From Rosa chinensis (taxonomy: Eukaryota; Streptophyta; Magnoliopsida; Rosales; Rosaceae), in assembly GCF_002994745.2 (NCBI RefSeq), contig NC_037089.1, forward strand, positions 76,718,347-76,782,346: a DNA stretch of 64,000 nt, written 5' to 3'. Below are positions 35,411 to 47,673 of the stretch, one piece after another. The notes beneath the pieces were generated by a model. That model did not search any database. It saw nothing but the letters and a program-made list of their open reading frames with translations, and was not told the DNA's origin. The translations under genes were made by a program, and so were the position numbers. The first letter of the stretch is position 1; each line of letters starts with the position of its first letter.

Positions 35411-36278
35411 TTAACTAATGAACAGTAGTGATCAAATGGAAATAAAATTTGATGCAAACAATCAAATGAACTAATAGTACTCCAACCCATATTTTAAACT
35501 TCAAAATACATTGGATCCACCAAGATACAATTCGTATTTGTCATTGTTCCACAAAATCATGAATATGTGACAACTTATTGTTTAACATTGCATCAAGGGC
35601 AAAGACATTAGTTGCTGGAAATAAGTCAGTGTTTATTGGACTATTTATGATTGATTGCTCACTTTGGCCATGACTAATGCTTGCCCCTGTTGCTCCTCTT
35701 TTTTTCTTCTGCTTCTGCCACCACATCAACTTGTTTCAAGAAGCTGCATGCAATACTCCCACATCAAAAGCCACACTATCCATGAGCAACAGGACAAAAT
35801 GACACAAGCAAGAAGCTACAGAGAAAGACCAAATAAAAAGACTTACATTTACATCTGGTAATGCAAACCCAAGTTTGGAAGACAGGTGATCTTTCAAAAC
35901 ATAATAATATAGTCACGCCTTCACAGCATACCTTAATTAATAAGTCAAAGTATCCTAGGAGATGTGAAACAGGATTCTGCTTTCCTTTTATACACAAATT
36001 TGATATATACTAAAACAGTGTAGGAGTACTGTAGCTTATGAACAGTACTCCCTTAGTAACAGTGTGCTGCCCATTTTACCCCTGCTTTTTTCTGGTATTT
36101 TGCATGGTTGCCCTCGAGACAGGTGTTTTGCAACCTGTTGCGCAGAGTCTGCGTGTTTACTCTCGAAGAGGACAGTTGTTTCTTTGCATCTTCAAAAGAG
36201 CGACAAAGAGAATGATGGCATGCTTCTTTATAAAATATAAACATTACTTTACTCACAAATACACCTTCAAAAAGACCG

Positions 36279-36283
<5 letters not shown>
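35411..36283. other. CACTA-1 interior, no recognisable gene
   Basis: AT-rich. A small palindromic GAGTACTGTAGC...GAACAGTACTC lies near 36023-36052. No protein-like frame. Confidence 0.4.

Positions 36284-36327
<44 letters not shown>
36284..36327. repeat. (TA)n microsatellite
   Basis: Uninterrupted TA tract. Confidence 0.95.
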
Positions 36328-36330
<3 letters not shown>

Positions 36331-36669
36331 TAGAGGCCCATTCTGTTTGGAATTACACAACCCAGTGACTAATCCACAATTTCAGAGTACCATTCTTTCT
36401 CTTGAAACTGGATTCTCTCCCCCACCGATAATCTTCCCAAAAACTAACCAGTTTTCTGGTTTTCTTATAAGGGAAAAAAAGTTCATTGACTATGCAAGAA
36501 CAATGTGAATTTTCAACAGCCTAGTTGTGTAAGATATTCTCTCCGCCAACAACGCTAAAGTGAAGCTTCAATTTTGACGAAAAGCTTCTGAATTTTGAAG
36601 TTTTCAGCTATTTAAAAGGTATATTCACTCGACCCAACCTATATTTTCATTTGACTATCAAATTGGCTA

Positions 36670-37195
36670 CTTAACGAGTCTGCATGTTGGTCTTTGCTAG
36701 CGATCACACTTCTGGTGATTGTTTTCTACCTCTATAACTATCTCTGTTGCATTTTTAGTTTAGAAAAAGTTGAAAGAAGTATATTTGTTCTACTCTAATC
36801 ATATTTCAACTGAACTATATACAATTGGCTGCTTGATGAGTCTGCATGTTGATCTTTGCTAGCAATCACACTATCAGTAGATTGTTTCTACCTCTATAAC
36901 TATCTGCATGTTGGTCTTTGCTATGAATCACATTACCAATGGATTGTTTTCTACCTCTATAACTATTCTGTTGCATTTTTCGTTTAGAAAAATTTGAAAA
37001 AGGTATATTCATTCCACTCCATTCATATTTTAACTAGATCATTTCAAATTAGCCGCTTCATGAGTCTACATGTTGGTCTTTGCCAGCAATCACACTACCG
37101 CTTCATGAGTCTGCATGTTGGTCCTTGCTAGCAATCACACTACCGATGATTGTTTTTTATCTCTATAGCTAGCTCTGTTACATTTTTAGTTTAGA
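36670..37195. repeat. Degenerate tandem repeats with GAGTCTGCATGTTGGTC core
   Basis: Around five diverged copies of a ~100-180-base unit containing GAGTCTGCATGTTGGTCTTT, AGCAATCACACTA and TACCTCTATAACTA, with internal truncations. No coding. Confidence 0.75.
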
Positions 37196-38422
37196 ATTTG
37201 ATACACCAAGTTGAGGTAATGACATTTTCCCAACTTATTATTTAAACTACAAAGATTTCCCACTTTTCCAAATGCATGCCCCTACTTTTAACTCCCCGAA
37301 TTTAGAATTAGAATATGTCAATTTTCTTCAAATAGACATGCTTTTTCATAATTTGGTAGGGAAGTGATTCAGGTTTTCACTGCTTCTTCTTCTCATTGAT
37401 TTTGAAAATTGTCATATGTATTAATTACATATCCATCAATTTTTTTCATACTGGTAACTTTGGTTTTCCATTACTTCATCAAAGTCTAATTCTTTTTATG
37501 GTATAATTGGATTCTGTTGAGTAAATATAGTGTTTTTACTTCAAAGGAAGTTTGGTTTTCGATTAGACTGTGTTTACTGAATGTACTGTTCTTTGCTTGA
37601 AGGCTGCACGAGATAGTTTTTATCTTTTTGATCATATTCAAGAAATATGCATTGTATCATTATGTATCGGCAGTGTAAATTACCTGGACCGTTTTGGTAG
37701 TTTTAATGTTTTGTTGCATGCTTGAGAACAGTTGTGTTTATAAAGATAATGTTATGACTTGCTGTCAATGCAGAAAATTGTGGTTGGACACTCCAAGATG
37801 ATTTACTTTTCGCTTGAAATGATGTTTGAAGTTGTTGTTTTTTTTCCGGAACTTATTTACTGCTTCTTTCTTTTTAGGCTTGAATTTTTGAAGTAGCTCA
37901 ACTTCCCAGGTGTCGACTTCCAGGTATGTTTTGATGAAAGCCACTTTGGAATTTTCGTAAAACAACTTTATACTGTGAACAACATTAGGAATTGCATCTA
38001 TCAAGTTATTTCTATCAACCCTTTTGGCTAAATTCTGAGAGATTGAGAGCAATCTCCAAGCCTTGGAATTTGACAAAAGAAGTCTGTGAAGTACGTCATT
38101 CATATTTATGGCCTTTTATTTAAATTTTCCATTTAAAAGAAAATTTGAGATTATTGAAAAAAAAAACTCACTGTTTCTTGCATTTTTAGTATTTTATCCT
38201 GTATAAGAAAAATTGGTTTATTGGAAGAAAATCAAAAGAAAGTTTTATTTGGACACTTTAAATCGCTTTCTATTTGGTTATGTTTTTGACATTCTCAATT
38301 TCATAACAAATATTCATTTATAGCTTTCCTTTGCTTTATTGAAGCATTTTATGTCCCATGTATATCAGTCAAGTTTTCTTCTTCCTAATAGTCCTTATAT
38401 GAACATATCTGTTTGTTGTGTA
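37196..38422. other. AT-rich interior left of hAT-2, one unassigned ORF
   Basis: A 112-codon lysine/asparagine-rich frame on the minus strand (38103-37765) starts MNDVLHRLLLSNSK. I do not recognise it, and such frames arise by chance in this composition. Nothing else is visible. Confidence 0.3.
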
Positions 38423-39345
38423 TAGGGCTGGGCACGGGCCGGGTCCAACAATAATTTCACTAGGCCCGGGACCGGCCCGTTTTTCATTGAGCCCGGACCC
38501 GGCCCGCTTTGACACAAACAGGGACCGGCCCGGGCCCGGCCCGTTTCAGTTCGGGCCGGGCTTGCTGGCTTTCGGGCCCAAAAACCTGTATTTTATCATT
38601 TCTATATCTAGTTATGTACTTTGCTATATATCATTCAGATCAACCTGGTGAAAATTTGAATTAAAACACTATCAAAATCCAAAGTTCAAGCTGCAAATTC
38701 GAATATCTAGAATACATAATATCCAAATTCAAGTACTCTTCAAGAACAATTAAAGGTACAATTGAAATACAAAGTGTCCAAATTTAAATATGAAGTCCAA
38801 ATTCAAGTACAAATATGCAATGAAATAGAAATTAGAAAGTCCTAATTCAAATACAGCAACTTAGTAGCCATTCTTCCAGTCTTCAATCCAGCAGTTCACC
38901 AACAATGTAGCCATCCATTAATTGGCTTCCACACTTGTCCCTATAACAAGCATCATAAATCGATTTAGATAACAAACCATTCAAGCTGCAACCTGGGGTC
39001 AACTAGCACTACACACAGGCAAATGCATCAAGCAAGCAAAGCAGTAAAATGCACCAAGCAAGCAAAAAATAATGCAGCAAGCAATTAATCAAATACCAGC
39101 AGCCATCTTTGATTTTTTGGTCCTACAAGCAGCCTTTTTTGCTGTTTGTTCAGCAGCCTTCTCCTTCGCATAGTCTGCCATTTCATTCAAAAACATTAAA
39201 TTAATACTAAGCCCCATCAAAAAGTGAAAAACAATAGCATATTCGATTTATTAAACATGTAAACATTAAACGCACCATTTTCACACAGCTCATAGAACTC
39301 CATCTCTTCAATTGTTGGAAAAAACTCAATATTTTGCACGTTTTC

Positions 39346-41541
39346 TTATTTGATCCAATTCTGCAAGCATATTAATGCTTCAACAGATTTAGGAGTTAGA
39401 GAACTCCTATACGGATCAATTACTCTATTCCCGGTGCTAAAACATGATTCGGAAGCAACGGTTGACACTTGAATAGCAAAAACATCCTTTGCTACTAGCT
39501 GGAGATTAGGATACTTGGAGCCATTAAGCTTCCACCATAGTAAGATGCTAAATTCAGCTGCTCTTGGGGGCTTTTCAAAAGGATCCAACAAATACCTATC
39601 TACCTCACTCTCCACGACAACTTCACAGCTGTTTTCAAGCTCCCTCTCCCAATCATCAAGCATTTCAGCCATTTTGCCTGTCATATTCTTGGCTGCAAAA
39701 TTGGTAGTGACACTGCTACTGTTCACAGCCTCTCTTCCTCGATTTTTTTGACCATTTTGAGCAGCAGCCGATGATGCATACAAATCTGTCAAAGACACCA
39801 ACAACTCCTTCACTTGGGCAGATTTTCTTTTCACACTTTCATTGTCAAATTGCAGGTATTTCACACAATTATGCTCAAGATTCCTAAGTTTGTATCGAGG
39901 GTCCAAAACCAAGGCTACTAACAGCAGCTGATTCATATCATCTATGCTATCAAAATACTTCCGGAACTTTGTCCCCATCTTCACAGCCATCTCAACCATA
40001 AGTTTCTCACCTTCACTTCCATCTTGCATTTCCGGCGTCCTAAATAATGCATTAATCTCTGAATTTACAGCAACAATATCGTGAAATGCTCTATGTGCAG
40101 TAGGCTTAGTAGATGCACTAATCCGGAGTGTAACAGAATAGAAAACTTTTAGAAACCCCACAAACAACTCAGCCCTCTCCCAATCTTCGTCCTTTGGAGG
40201 CCCTACCCTCTTCATCGGTTTTCTGCGCTTTGCCTCTTCAAAAGCAGCTTCTTCTTGTAATAGTTCCTCATCCTCATCAAAGTAGCTTGTATATTTCACA
40301 TCTTCTTCTTCTGCCAATCTATCAAATGCCTTCTTTAACTGAATTGCAGTCTCTAACATCAAATATGTAGAGTTCCACCTTGTTGGAACATCAAGAATAC
40401 ACACCTTGGTGCATTCAGGCACTTCTCTTTCAACACACAACTTAAACACATCTAATCTAGAGGAAGAGCTCCTAACATATTTTACCGCATTCCTTATACT
40501 AGCTATTGCTCTATCTAGTATAGCCAAACCAGATTTCACAATCAAGTTTAAAATGTGTGCAAGACATCTAACATGCAAATGCTTGCCTCCCAAAAAAGGG
40601 GGTACAGCCCAATTGGCCATTTTTCTCCTCAAATAATCAATGGCAACCTTATTTGCCGATGCATTATCAACACTCACAGTCAACACTTTATCAATTTTCC
40701 ATTGAACTAAACACGTTTCAAGCATTTTTCCTATGGTTGTGCCTTGGTGATTGGAAATGACAAAAAAGTTCAAAATTCTTTTGTGCATTTTCCACCCACT
40801 ATCTATGAAATGGGCGGTCAACACCATGTAGTTCACATTTTGTACCGATGTCCATGTATCGGTAGTGAGACAGACCCTATGCTTGCTTAATTCCATTTTC
40901 AGCTCCTCTTTTTTTTCATCATACAATTCTAAAAACTTTCTTACAATGGCACGTCTAGATGGGACTGTCCAATGGGGGATAGCTACTTCACAAAAATGCC
41001 TAAACCCAGGTTTCTCTATATGACTAAATGGTAGTTCATCAACTACTATCATTTTACATGCAGCTAAAGTACATGCTTCTTCAGTCCAAGTTCTAGACAC
41101 TAGAGTACGGGAAGCCATCCCATCACTAGTTAAAACCTGCTGCCCCTCTATATCAGCCCTACCCGGGTATTTTTTACATACAATCTCAATGTGCCTTCTT
41201 AAAGTGCTAGTGCCACTAAAAGAAGAATCTCCAGCAAGGTCAGTTTCACAATACCTGCACTTTGCTCTTACTTCACGTCCAACTTCCTGCTTCTTTCCAT
41301 CCACAACTTCTGTAATTGCCCTATCAAACTTCTCAAAGTGTGCCCAGACATCGGACCTGGCTGTGACCTTCAGTGGCTTCACTGCCTTCTTTTCGGCCCG
41401 CTTTCTCTTCCTTATTGATGGTCTAGGAGGACAAGCAGATGTTGGAGCCGTAGGAGGAGCCTCAGGAGCTCCTGGGTTTGGTTCAGCTGGAGCTTTCGGC
41501 GATGGTACAACAGCATTCCCATCAGTGGGACCAGCATAATC
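39346..41541 (-). CDS. hAT-2 transposase (BED zinc finger, hAT family)
   Basis: Open for 678 codons from the GTG at 41382 to the stop at 39346, and open further upstream to about 41541. There TTACTAATTCTAG reads as a splice acceptor. No in-frame ATG occurs before residue 111, so the start must lie in an upstream exon. Residue numbers count from 41382. BED finger: C42, C45, H64, C69. Catalytic core: D175 in TTDTWTS, D239 in SVDNASANK, E645 in VASESCF. Also RCLAHILNLIV, RWNSTYLML, DPRYKLRN and the C-terminal dimerisation block WWKLNGSKYPNL. The upstream exon end encodes a Pro/Ala-rich segment followed by a basic RKRKRAEKK stretch, a likely nuclear localisation signal. It would bind its inverted repeats and cut and paste DNA. 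No disabling change is seen. Confidence 0.9.
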   Translation of the reverse strand, partial: DYAGPTDGNAVVPSPKAPAEPNPGAPEAPPTAPTSACPPRPSIRKRKRAEKKAVKPLKVTARSDVWAHFEKFDRAITEVVDGKKQEVGREVRAKCRYCETDLAGDSSFSGTSTLRRHIEIVCKKYPGRADIEGQQVLTSDGMASRTLVSRTWTEEACTLAACKMIVVDELPFSHIEKPGFRHFCEVAIPHWTVPSRRAIVRKFLELYDEKKEELKMELSKHRVCLTTDTWTSVQNVNYMVLTAHFIDSGWKMHKRILNFFVISNHQGTTIGKMLETCLVQWKIDKVLTVSVDNASANKVAIDYLRRKMANWAVPPFLGGKHLHVRCLAHILNLIVKSGLAILDRAIASIRNAVKYVRSSSSRLDVFKLCVEREVPECTKVCILDVPTRWNSTYLMLETAIQLKKAFDRLAEEEDVKYTSYFDEDEELLQEEAAFEEAKRRKPMKRVGPPKDEDWERAELFVGFLKVFYSVTLRISASTKPTAHRAFHDIVAVNSEINALFRTPEMQDGSEGEKLMVEMAVKMGTKFRKYFDSIDDMNQLLLVALVLDPRYKLRNLEHNCVKYLQFDNESVKRKSAQVKELLVSLTDLYASSAAAQNGQKNRGREAVNSSSVTTNFAAKNMTGKMAEMLDDWERELENSCEVVVESEVDRYLLDPFEKPPRAAEFSILLWWKLNGSKYPNLQLVAKDVFAIQVSTVASESCFSTGNRVIDPYRSSLTPKSVEALICLQNWIK

Positions 41542-43129
41542 TAGAATTAGTAAAACAAAGTTTATACTTTATAGGCTAAGCTGAGACCAGATTATACTTT
41601 AGTAAAACAAAGTTCCTTAGCACAAATAACTAGAGCATTGAGATAACATCCAATGGTACACATCATGATCAGCCCCAAATGCAGATATATATGACTTTCA
41701 ATTTTACTGGAGATAGAGAATACTGCATTGTCCTAAACTTCTAAACTGTGATATTCAACCATGCATGAGGTAAATTAACCAACACCAAAATCACTAAGCA
41801 GTTCAACAGAGACTAAATAATTAATTATCAAAAACCCAGTGTTCTAAACTTCTAATCCAAGCCTTAACATCAACTTTATATCCAAGTACTTAAGCAGTCC
41901 AAAATTCATAACTATAACAACTTTAATTATTTGTCATCAAGTAGCAAAGTTCAACGATTAAAGTAATACATATGATGCAAAGGTTAACCAAACAATGTGA
42001 TTTGGTAGAGAGACAGAGAGAGCTTATCAAAAAAAAAAAAAGATACAGAGAGAGGAATCTATTGAAAAATTAACCCACAACAGATAATCAACTAATCAAG
42101 TACACTAATCCTCATCGGGACCACGATTAATATGGTTCAATAGTCATAATCCTTATTCTTGATTTCATATCGAAAAATCCTTTAGTCATCACAGATATTG
42201 TTGACAAATATTATCCATCAAGTAAAATTGAAACGATGTATAGGACTATAGGGCAATAAGATGACCAGACGATTTATATGCAATTAATATTTTCGGGCTT
42301 AAATTCACCTGTCGAAGGATCCCTGGGTGAAGAGCTCAGAAGAGGCGGATCGGTGAGAATCGGAGATCGGGTGGAAGACTCCAGTCCTGCAACAAATGAT
42401 TGTGTCAAAATGCTTAATCTTAGAATGCAAAGAGAAACTGAGCGACCGGAGCCACTAACCTGCCCAGATCGAGTAAGCGCCGAGAGAGAGAGGTCTTGGA
42501 GATGGCGGAGATGGCGGAAGCGGGCGGAGGAGAAGCGCCTGGGCAGATCGGCTTTGTGAAGGAGAAAGCCTCTCTCAGATCGAGTTTGGGTTTAAACGGA
42601 CCGGTCCGGATTTAAGCCCGTGGGTTCTGTTGGCGGACATGGCGGAAGCGATCGGAGCCCGGAGGAGGCGGCTGGGTTCTGTTCAGATCGCCTTTGAGAT
42701 GGCAGCCTCTCTCTCAGTCTCTCAGATCGGGTAAACTGGGGACTTTGGGGGAACTGGGGAAGATTGAGGCGAGGCCGCGAAGACTCGAAGAGTCGAAGAG
42801 TGCGAGACTGCGAGTATTTTAGTTCACTACTTCACTTTAGGTTTAGGTCAGTGGGGAATATAATTCAGTATACCTGATCCTATGACAATATTTTGTGGCC
42901 TAATATTGAGCAAATAAAACACTGACATGTGTCTCTTTTTTACCTAATACGGGCCTGACGGGCTTTTTCAAATTTGAATGTCAAGGCCCGGCCCGAACCG
43001 TCACTTTGAAAGTGAAGGCCCGGCCCGAACCGTTTTGGTGAGAAAAAAAATAGGGCCCGGCCCGAACGGATCGGGCTTTCACAGGCCGGTCCGGGTTTAC
43101 GGGTTTTCGGGTTTAAACGCCCAGCCCTA
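41542..43129 (-). other. hAT-2 5-prime region: probable intron, first exon and promoter
   Basis: Lies between the transposase acceptor and the right terminus. 42280-42600 is GC-richer, with AGATCGG repeats, and may hold the first exon. I could not place the donor or start codon with confidence. Confidence 0.4.
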
Positions 43130-43889
43130 GTTGTGTAGTCCAACGAACTGATTGACTTTTATTTTAGCTGCATTCATGAAATATGTAGAAACTTCTATAC
43201 AATTTTCTGAACAAGAAATCTGACATTCATAAAATAGGTTGCATATAGCTTGCTGCACCAGAACCTTAGAAGCAAGGTAGTTCCTTTTACTTATTGGTAA
43301 CCATTTTTTCTTTCCTATGTTGTCAAATAATTTAAGTTCACTGTTTTTGTGAAAAAAAAAAAAGACCATAGCATTATTGAGAGTATGTCATTCCAGCAAA
43401 GTATGTGATTACGTTTCAATTGTTTTGTTTATTTTTGTTTGCATACTTAAATCACATGCTATATTCTATGCTTCATCTTTATGCAGAATTATTTATTTGA
43501 TTTGTTTATTTTTGTTTGCATACTTAAATCACATGCTATATTCTATGCTTCATCTTTATGCAGAACTATTTATTTGATTTCATTGACAATCCTCTTCAAT
43601 CTTTATCGTACAATTTTCTCTTTTCTCTTTAGATCTTCATGTTCCTAAGTTCACGTATTTATCATCTCTTTCCAATAACATTGTTAACTGAGAACATCAA
43701 TAACTTATCAAATAGATCGACCTTATTTGTTATGAAACTGAGAACGTCATGTCGATAACCAATTTCAAGTTTCCAATCCATAATTTCCAGTCCAGTGCAT
43801 AGTAACCAAATTTCATGTTGATCATATTATGGTGTTGATACCCTAATCTGTATACAATTTTTTTTCCAGACTGAATTGGAAGTTTAACA
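43130..43889. other. CACTA-1 interior between hAT-2 and the RPA-like gene
   Basis: AT-rich. Contains a 77-base tandem duplication (about 43424-43577) with GCATACTTAAATCACATGC in each copy. If the Helitron includes the RPA-like gene, its 5-prime end should be here or left of hAT-2; I did not find a convincing TCTCTAC-type terminus. Confidence 0.45.
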
Positions 43890-46800
43890 ATGTCGATAGT
43901 GAATCTGCGTGATGTCCAGCCACGTCAAACTGACATCAAAATAAGAGTGTGAGTGTGAGTGTGCAGACTGTGGAGAGGTAAAATATTGAAACCTGTGGCG
44001 CAAGATAATGGCCTACACTGTGTACTGGTGGATCAACAGGTAACATTAGTAAATAAAACTTCAAATCCACATGAGGAAAATGAGGAAGATTCACATGACA
44101 AATAGTCATATAAATAATTTCAAACCTCAGATTTAAAAAGCAGACTTAACAAGTATATCTCTATTCTACATATAGAACAGATTACGTTCTTTGTTAAGCT
44201 AGGTCCATAGTTAAGCTATTAACTTTTGTTCTGTTTAGGTCTATATAAATGTAAATTAACTTCCAAATGAAATAAAAGAGCAGAAGTATATAATTGAAAA
44301 CTCATTTAATTCTGTAGATATCACTTTCATCTTAATTACTCCTCCAAGTTTACATACATTCTCTCTAATCCATATTATGTCATGCAGAATGATGCTATTC
44401 ATGCTTCAGTGAGGGAAGGAGACTATGAAGAAGTATCACATCATATCACTGAAGGCAACGTCTATGAAATTACACAGTTCCATACCAAGCGTTCCCCAGA
44501 ATCATACAAAATTGTGCCACACGCAGCGCAGATTTGGTTCAACAATAGAACAATCTTCAACCCAATTGAAAATGTAATTCCTCCAATCCCACAACACCAG
44601 TTCTATCTCATAGAGTACAACCACCTGCACAACCGTATCGATGACGACGAAATCCTCACAGGTATTAAAAAAAATTTTCACGCATTAAAACCACCACAAC
44701 TACTAACATACTCCTTACATTTCATTGTTTTAATACACTACACTTCCATTATGGAAGATATATTGGGACGCATCAAGTCAATCTAGCCAATTGAGGAAGT
44801 CACTATTGAAGAAAGGCCTGAATCAAGACGCCACGTACATACAAAATACAAGGTATAAAAATGAACTCCTTGAATTTAGAGCAACTTTAGTTGTTTAGGT
44901 TGGTGTTCTTTTTAATTTAATAAAACCTGCAATTTGGTGTTATTGATCCTCAATTTTTTTGTCATTTTAACTTTTTATCTGACTTATTATAAGACCTTTG
45001 TGCCTTAATATAGCAACAAAACATAAACTTTGAACTGCATCCCTAATTGAAGTCTCTCAGCTTTAGTGCACAAAGCTACATTTACATTTCTCAATACATT
45101 TGCAGGAAAGAAGATGTGAGGGTCACTCTTTGGGGAGACGCTGCACGCACCTTTGAAGCACAACACATTAGCCAACTGCCACCTCCAGTTTTAATTGTAT
45201 TCACAAGCTTAAGGGACAAAGAATTCCAACGTAAACTATATCTTCTATCCAAATACCTTTATATGTCCACTACCCTTGCAGTTCAAATCTAATCTCTTCA
45301 CTCATTTTTTGAACAGGCAAACCTGTGTTAAACAGTACCATGAGCACATTCACCTTCATCAATCCAGACATTCCCCACACAGCGGAGTACAAAAAAAGGT
45401 ACACAATCTCAATTTTAAGAACAACAAGGCATCTAATTACATGAATGTATAATTGAAACTTAATGTTACAATACTTCATACCTGCTTTATATCATTGCAG
45501 TTTTTCACAACCATTTCATACCTGCTTTCCAAGAATTTTTACAAGTCCAACAAAACAAATAATAGGAGCTGATGAACCGGAGGCTGTAGAAAAAAGGACT
45601 AAAAGAACTCAACCTACTGGATCCAGAAACAAACAAGGTATTTTATCAATCCAACTCTACTTCATTACAACAGAGTTTCTTTCCTTCTATCACCCTCCCA
45701 TCCATGAAATCTATACTAACTACACACATCTATACTGGTGCAGGAAACTACAATTTTTTGTAGAGCTGAAATTACCAAGTTGATCACCCGAAATGGATGG
45801 TACTACGAAGCCTGCCCCATGTGCTACAAACAACTGAAGTAAACACCAAACGGCAGCTTGCTCTCCTGTTCAAAGCACGGCTTCCAGACTGCACAGCCAA
45901 TGTAAGCATAGATAATAAACTTTAATTCCTCCATTATTATATTATACACTCTTATTTAGCTATATCAATTTATGTGAATCTAAATTGAAGAAATCTAATC
46001 TAAATATAAAATGATAATTTATACATGGCAAAAGATACAAAATAGTTTGGAAGAATTTCAATCTCTCTAATTCCGTGTCAGTAATAGAAACTTCAGTGTC
46101 TATTTCTGTGATTTTATTGTTTCAATTCTACCCCTGTTCCTGTTGCATACAATCATAACTAAAGAAACAAAGCTTCACCAGTCCTCTATGGTCTAATGAG
46201 AAATATTATATCTTTCCCCATTTTTTATCTCCAGTGATCAGAAATTAGTATTGTAATAATTGACTATTTTCAATATCTAATAACTGCTTTTTCTGATTCC
46301 CCATTGAGTTTGAACTTCAACCATTAATAATTGAAATCAAATTTCCTGATTTTGTAAGATAAACATACAATGTATCCAAAATAATTGATATTGAAACTAA
46401 CATTCCATTTCATCAATACCACAGCTTCAGAATGGAGGTGCATCTCGAGGATAAAAGTGATTCAACATCAGCCATATTAATAGGAAAACCAGCAGATGTT
46501 CTCTTTGGAGTCACTTGCCAAAAGTTAGTGATCGAAGAAGGTTACACAGAGCAAGACAACCCTCCAGAACAAATCTTCAAGAGCATTGGTCAATTCAAAA
46601 TCTGGGAAATCATATTAAACGACCGAGATGACCAGAAAATCAAAGCTGTCTATCCAGACATCCAACTATCACCAGAAAAGATGCTTACAAATGTGACACC
46701 AAAACATCAACCACCTTCAAAAAGAGCTTTGCAACTACCTAAAGAGTCAACTCAGAAAGAGCTCTTCAAATTAGAATCCAGCAAAAAACAAAAAAAGTAA
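43890..46800 (+). pseudogene. RPA70-like (replication protein A large subunit) pseudogene
   Basis: Exon 1 (43890-44039) starts MSIVNLRDVQP and gives KPVAQDNGLHCVLVDQQ. Exon 2 (44388-44661) gives an OB-fold (HASVREGDYEE, GNVYEITQF). Later exons (about 44750-45290) give IEEVTIEER and DVRVTLWGDAARTFEAQ. About 45745-45840 is the C-terminal zinc-ribbon segment (NGWYYEACPMCYKQL). 46432-46800 is the closing OB-fold (MEVHLEDKSDSTSAIL) with a lysine-rich tail. Order matches RPA1-like proteins with OB-folds and a zinc ribbon, which plant Helitrons often carry. Two TGA stops in exon 1 come from a GTGTGA triplication, and another stop is at about 44786. Binding of single-stranded DNA is the family role. 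Confidence 0.8.
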
Positions 46801-47293
46801 GAGCATAACCTCCTTTTCTTTAAAAATGTTTATATTTAAACATACAACCAGCCATACTAACCAACACGCCATCCACTCTTCAATGCTTTAAAATACAAGT
46901 ACACAAAAAGGCAAGAGCGCACATGCCAAGCAAGATTAGAAACTGCAGCTCCTCTTTTTGAAGACTACAAACAGAAGATCAGTGAAGCCAGTCATCTACT
47001 TTTCGCTGACTAGATGACATTCTTTGAACTGCATCGCATAAACCATTTTTTGAAAAGATAATGTTTTTCACACTTTTAAGCAATGTCAATTAGCAGCGAA
47101 TGAAGCCATGAACATCCTTTTTGCTCCCTAAATGGCAGTATTTTGTAACAAAATCAAACTAACTATTTTTTGGTTTGTACATATGATGCATACAAGCATC
47201 ACCTCCTTTTCTTTAATGAACGCCCCTTTTATATAAATTTTGTTTCACAGCAGAAAAACCCTTACTTTCTTTATCTTAACGTAACAACTTTAG

Positions 47294-47323
47294 CCCGCGG
47301 CATCGCGCGGGTAAATTTCCTAG
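47294..47323 (+). mobile_element. Helitron 3-prime terminus
   Basis: A perfect hairpin (CCCGCG at 47294-47299, CGCGGG at 47306-47311, 6-base loop) is followed by eight AT-rich bases. The diagnostic CTAG end lies at 47320-47323, followed by T as expected for insertion between A and T. It lies 0.5 kb downstream of the RPA-like pseudogene. The 5-prime end was not located, and no Rep/helicase was seen. Confidence 0.8.
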
Positions 47324-47665
47324 TATATACTAGAAAAATGTTGCTCTTATGAAAGTTTTTGAAAATGCAGTTAGTAGTTTGTTGCATTGCAAGTACTTAG
47401 GCATTGCTATTTAGAATTGGCTTGGAATGTAATCTAGTCTATTGAATAATAGAAACCTTCCAATCTCATACCAAAAAAAAAATACTATAACAACAATATC
47501 ATTTTTGCAGCATCAGGCATCCTAAACTCATGTGCAGCAACAAAACTTGAGGTTGTAACAATTGAAAAAGAAACAATAGAAGTATAGCACAATACAACGA
47601 GCAATAACGACAACATCAGGCATCCTAAACTCAATGTATCATTTTAATAATGACTTAGTTCTTGC
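47324..47665. other. CACTA-1 interior, no gene
   Basis: AT-rich DNA right of the Helitron end, without recognisable coding. Confidence 0.4.
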
Positions 47666-47673
47666 AAGTTCAC

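Larger units (their letters stand above)
38423..43129 (-). mobile_element. hAT-2: full-length hAT transposon nested in CACTA-1
   Basis: Ends TAGGGCTGGGC and GCCCAGCCCTA with a perfect 8-base TSD GTTGTGTA (38415-38422 and 43130-43137), 4.7 kb. Both subterminal regions contain multiple GGCCCGG/CCGGGCC strings. A long uninterrupted transposase frame lies on the minus strand (39346 to about 41541). With intact ends, TSD and coding it is the best-preserved element in the window. Confidence 0.95.

Noticed and set aside
36023..36052. Small palindrome as a MITE
   Set aside because: Only about 12 bases per arm and no TSD or element-length inverted repeat could be found.
38418..38651. Gly/Pro-rich 77-codon ORF
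   Set aside because: It is a translation of the GGGCCCGG subterminal repeats of hAT-2.
44157..44170. TATCTCTATTCTAC as a Helitron 5-prime end
   Set aside because: It lies downstream of the first RPA-like exon, so it cannot be the start of a Helitron containing that gene. The motif alone is weak.
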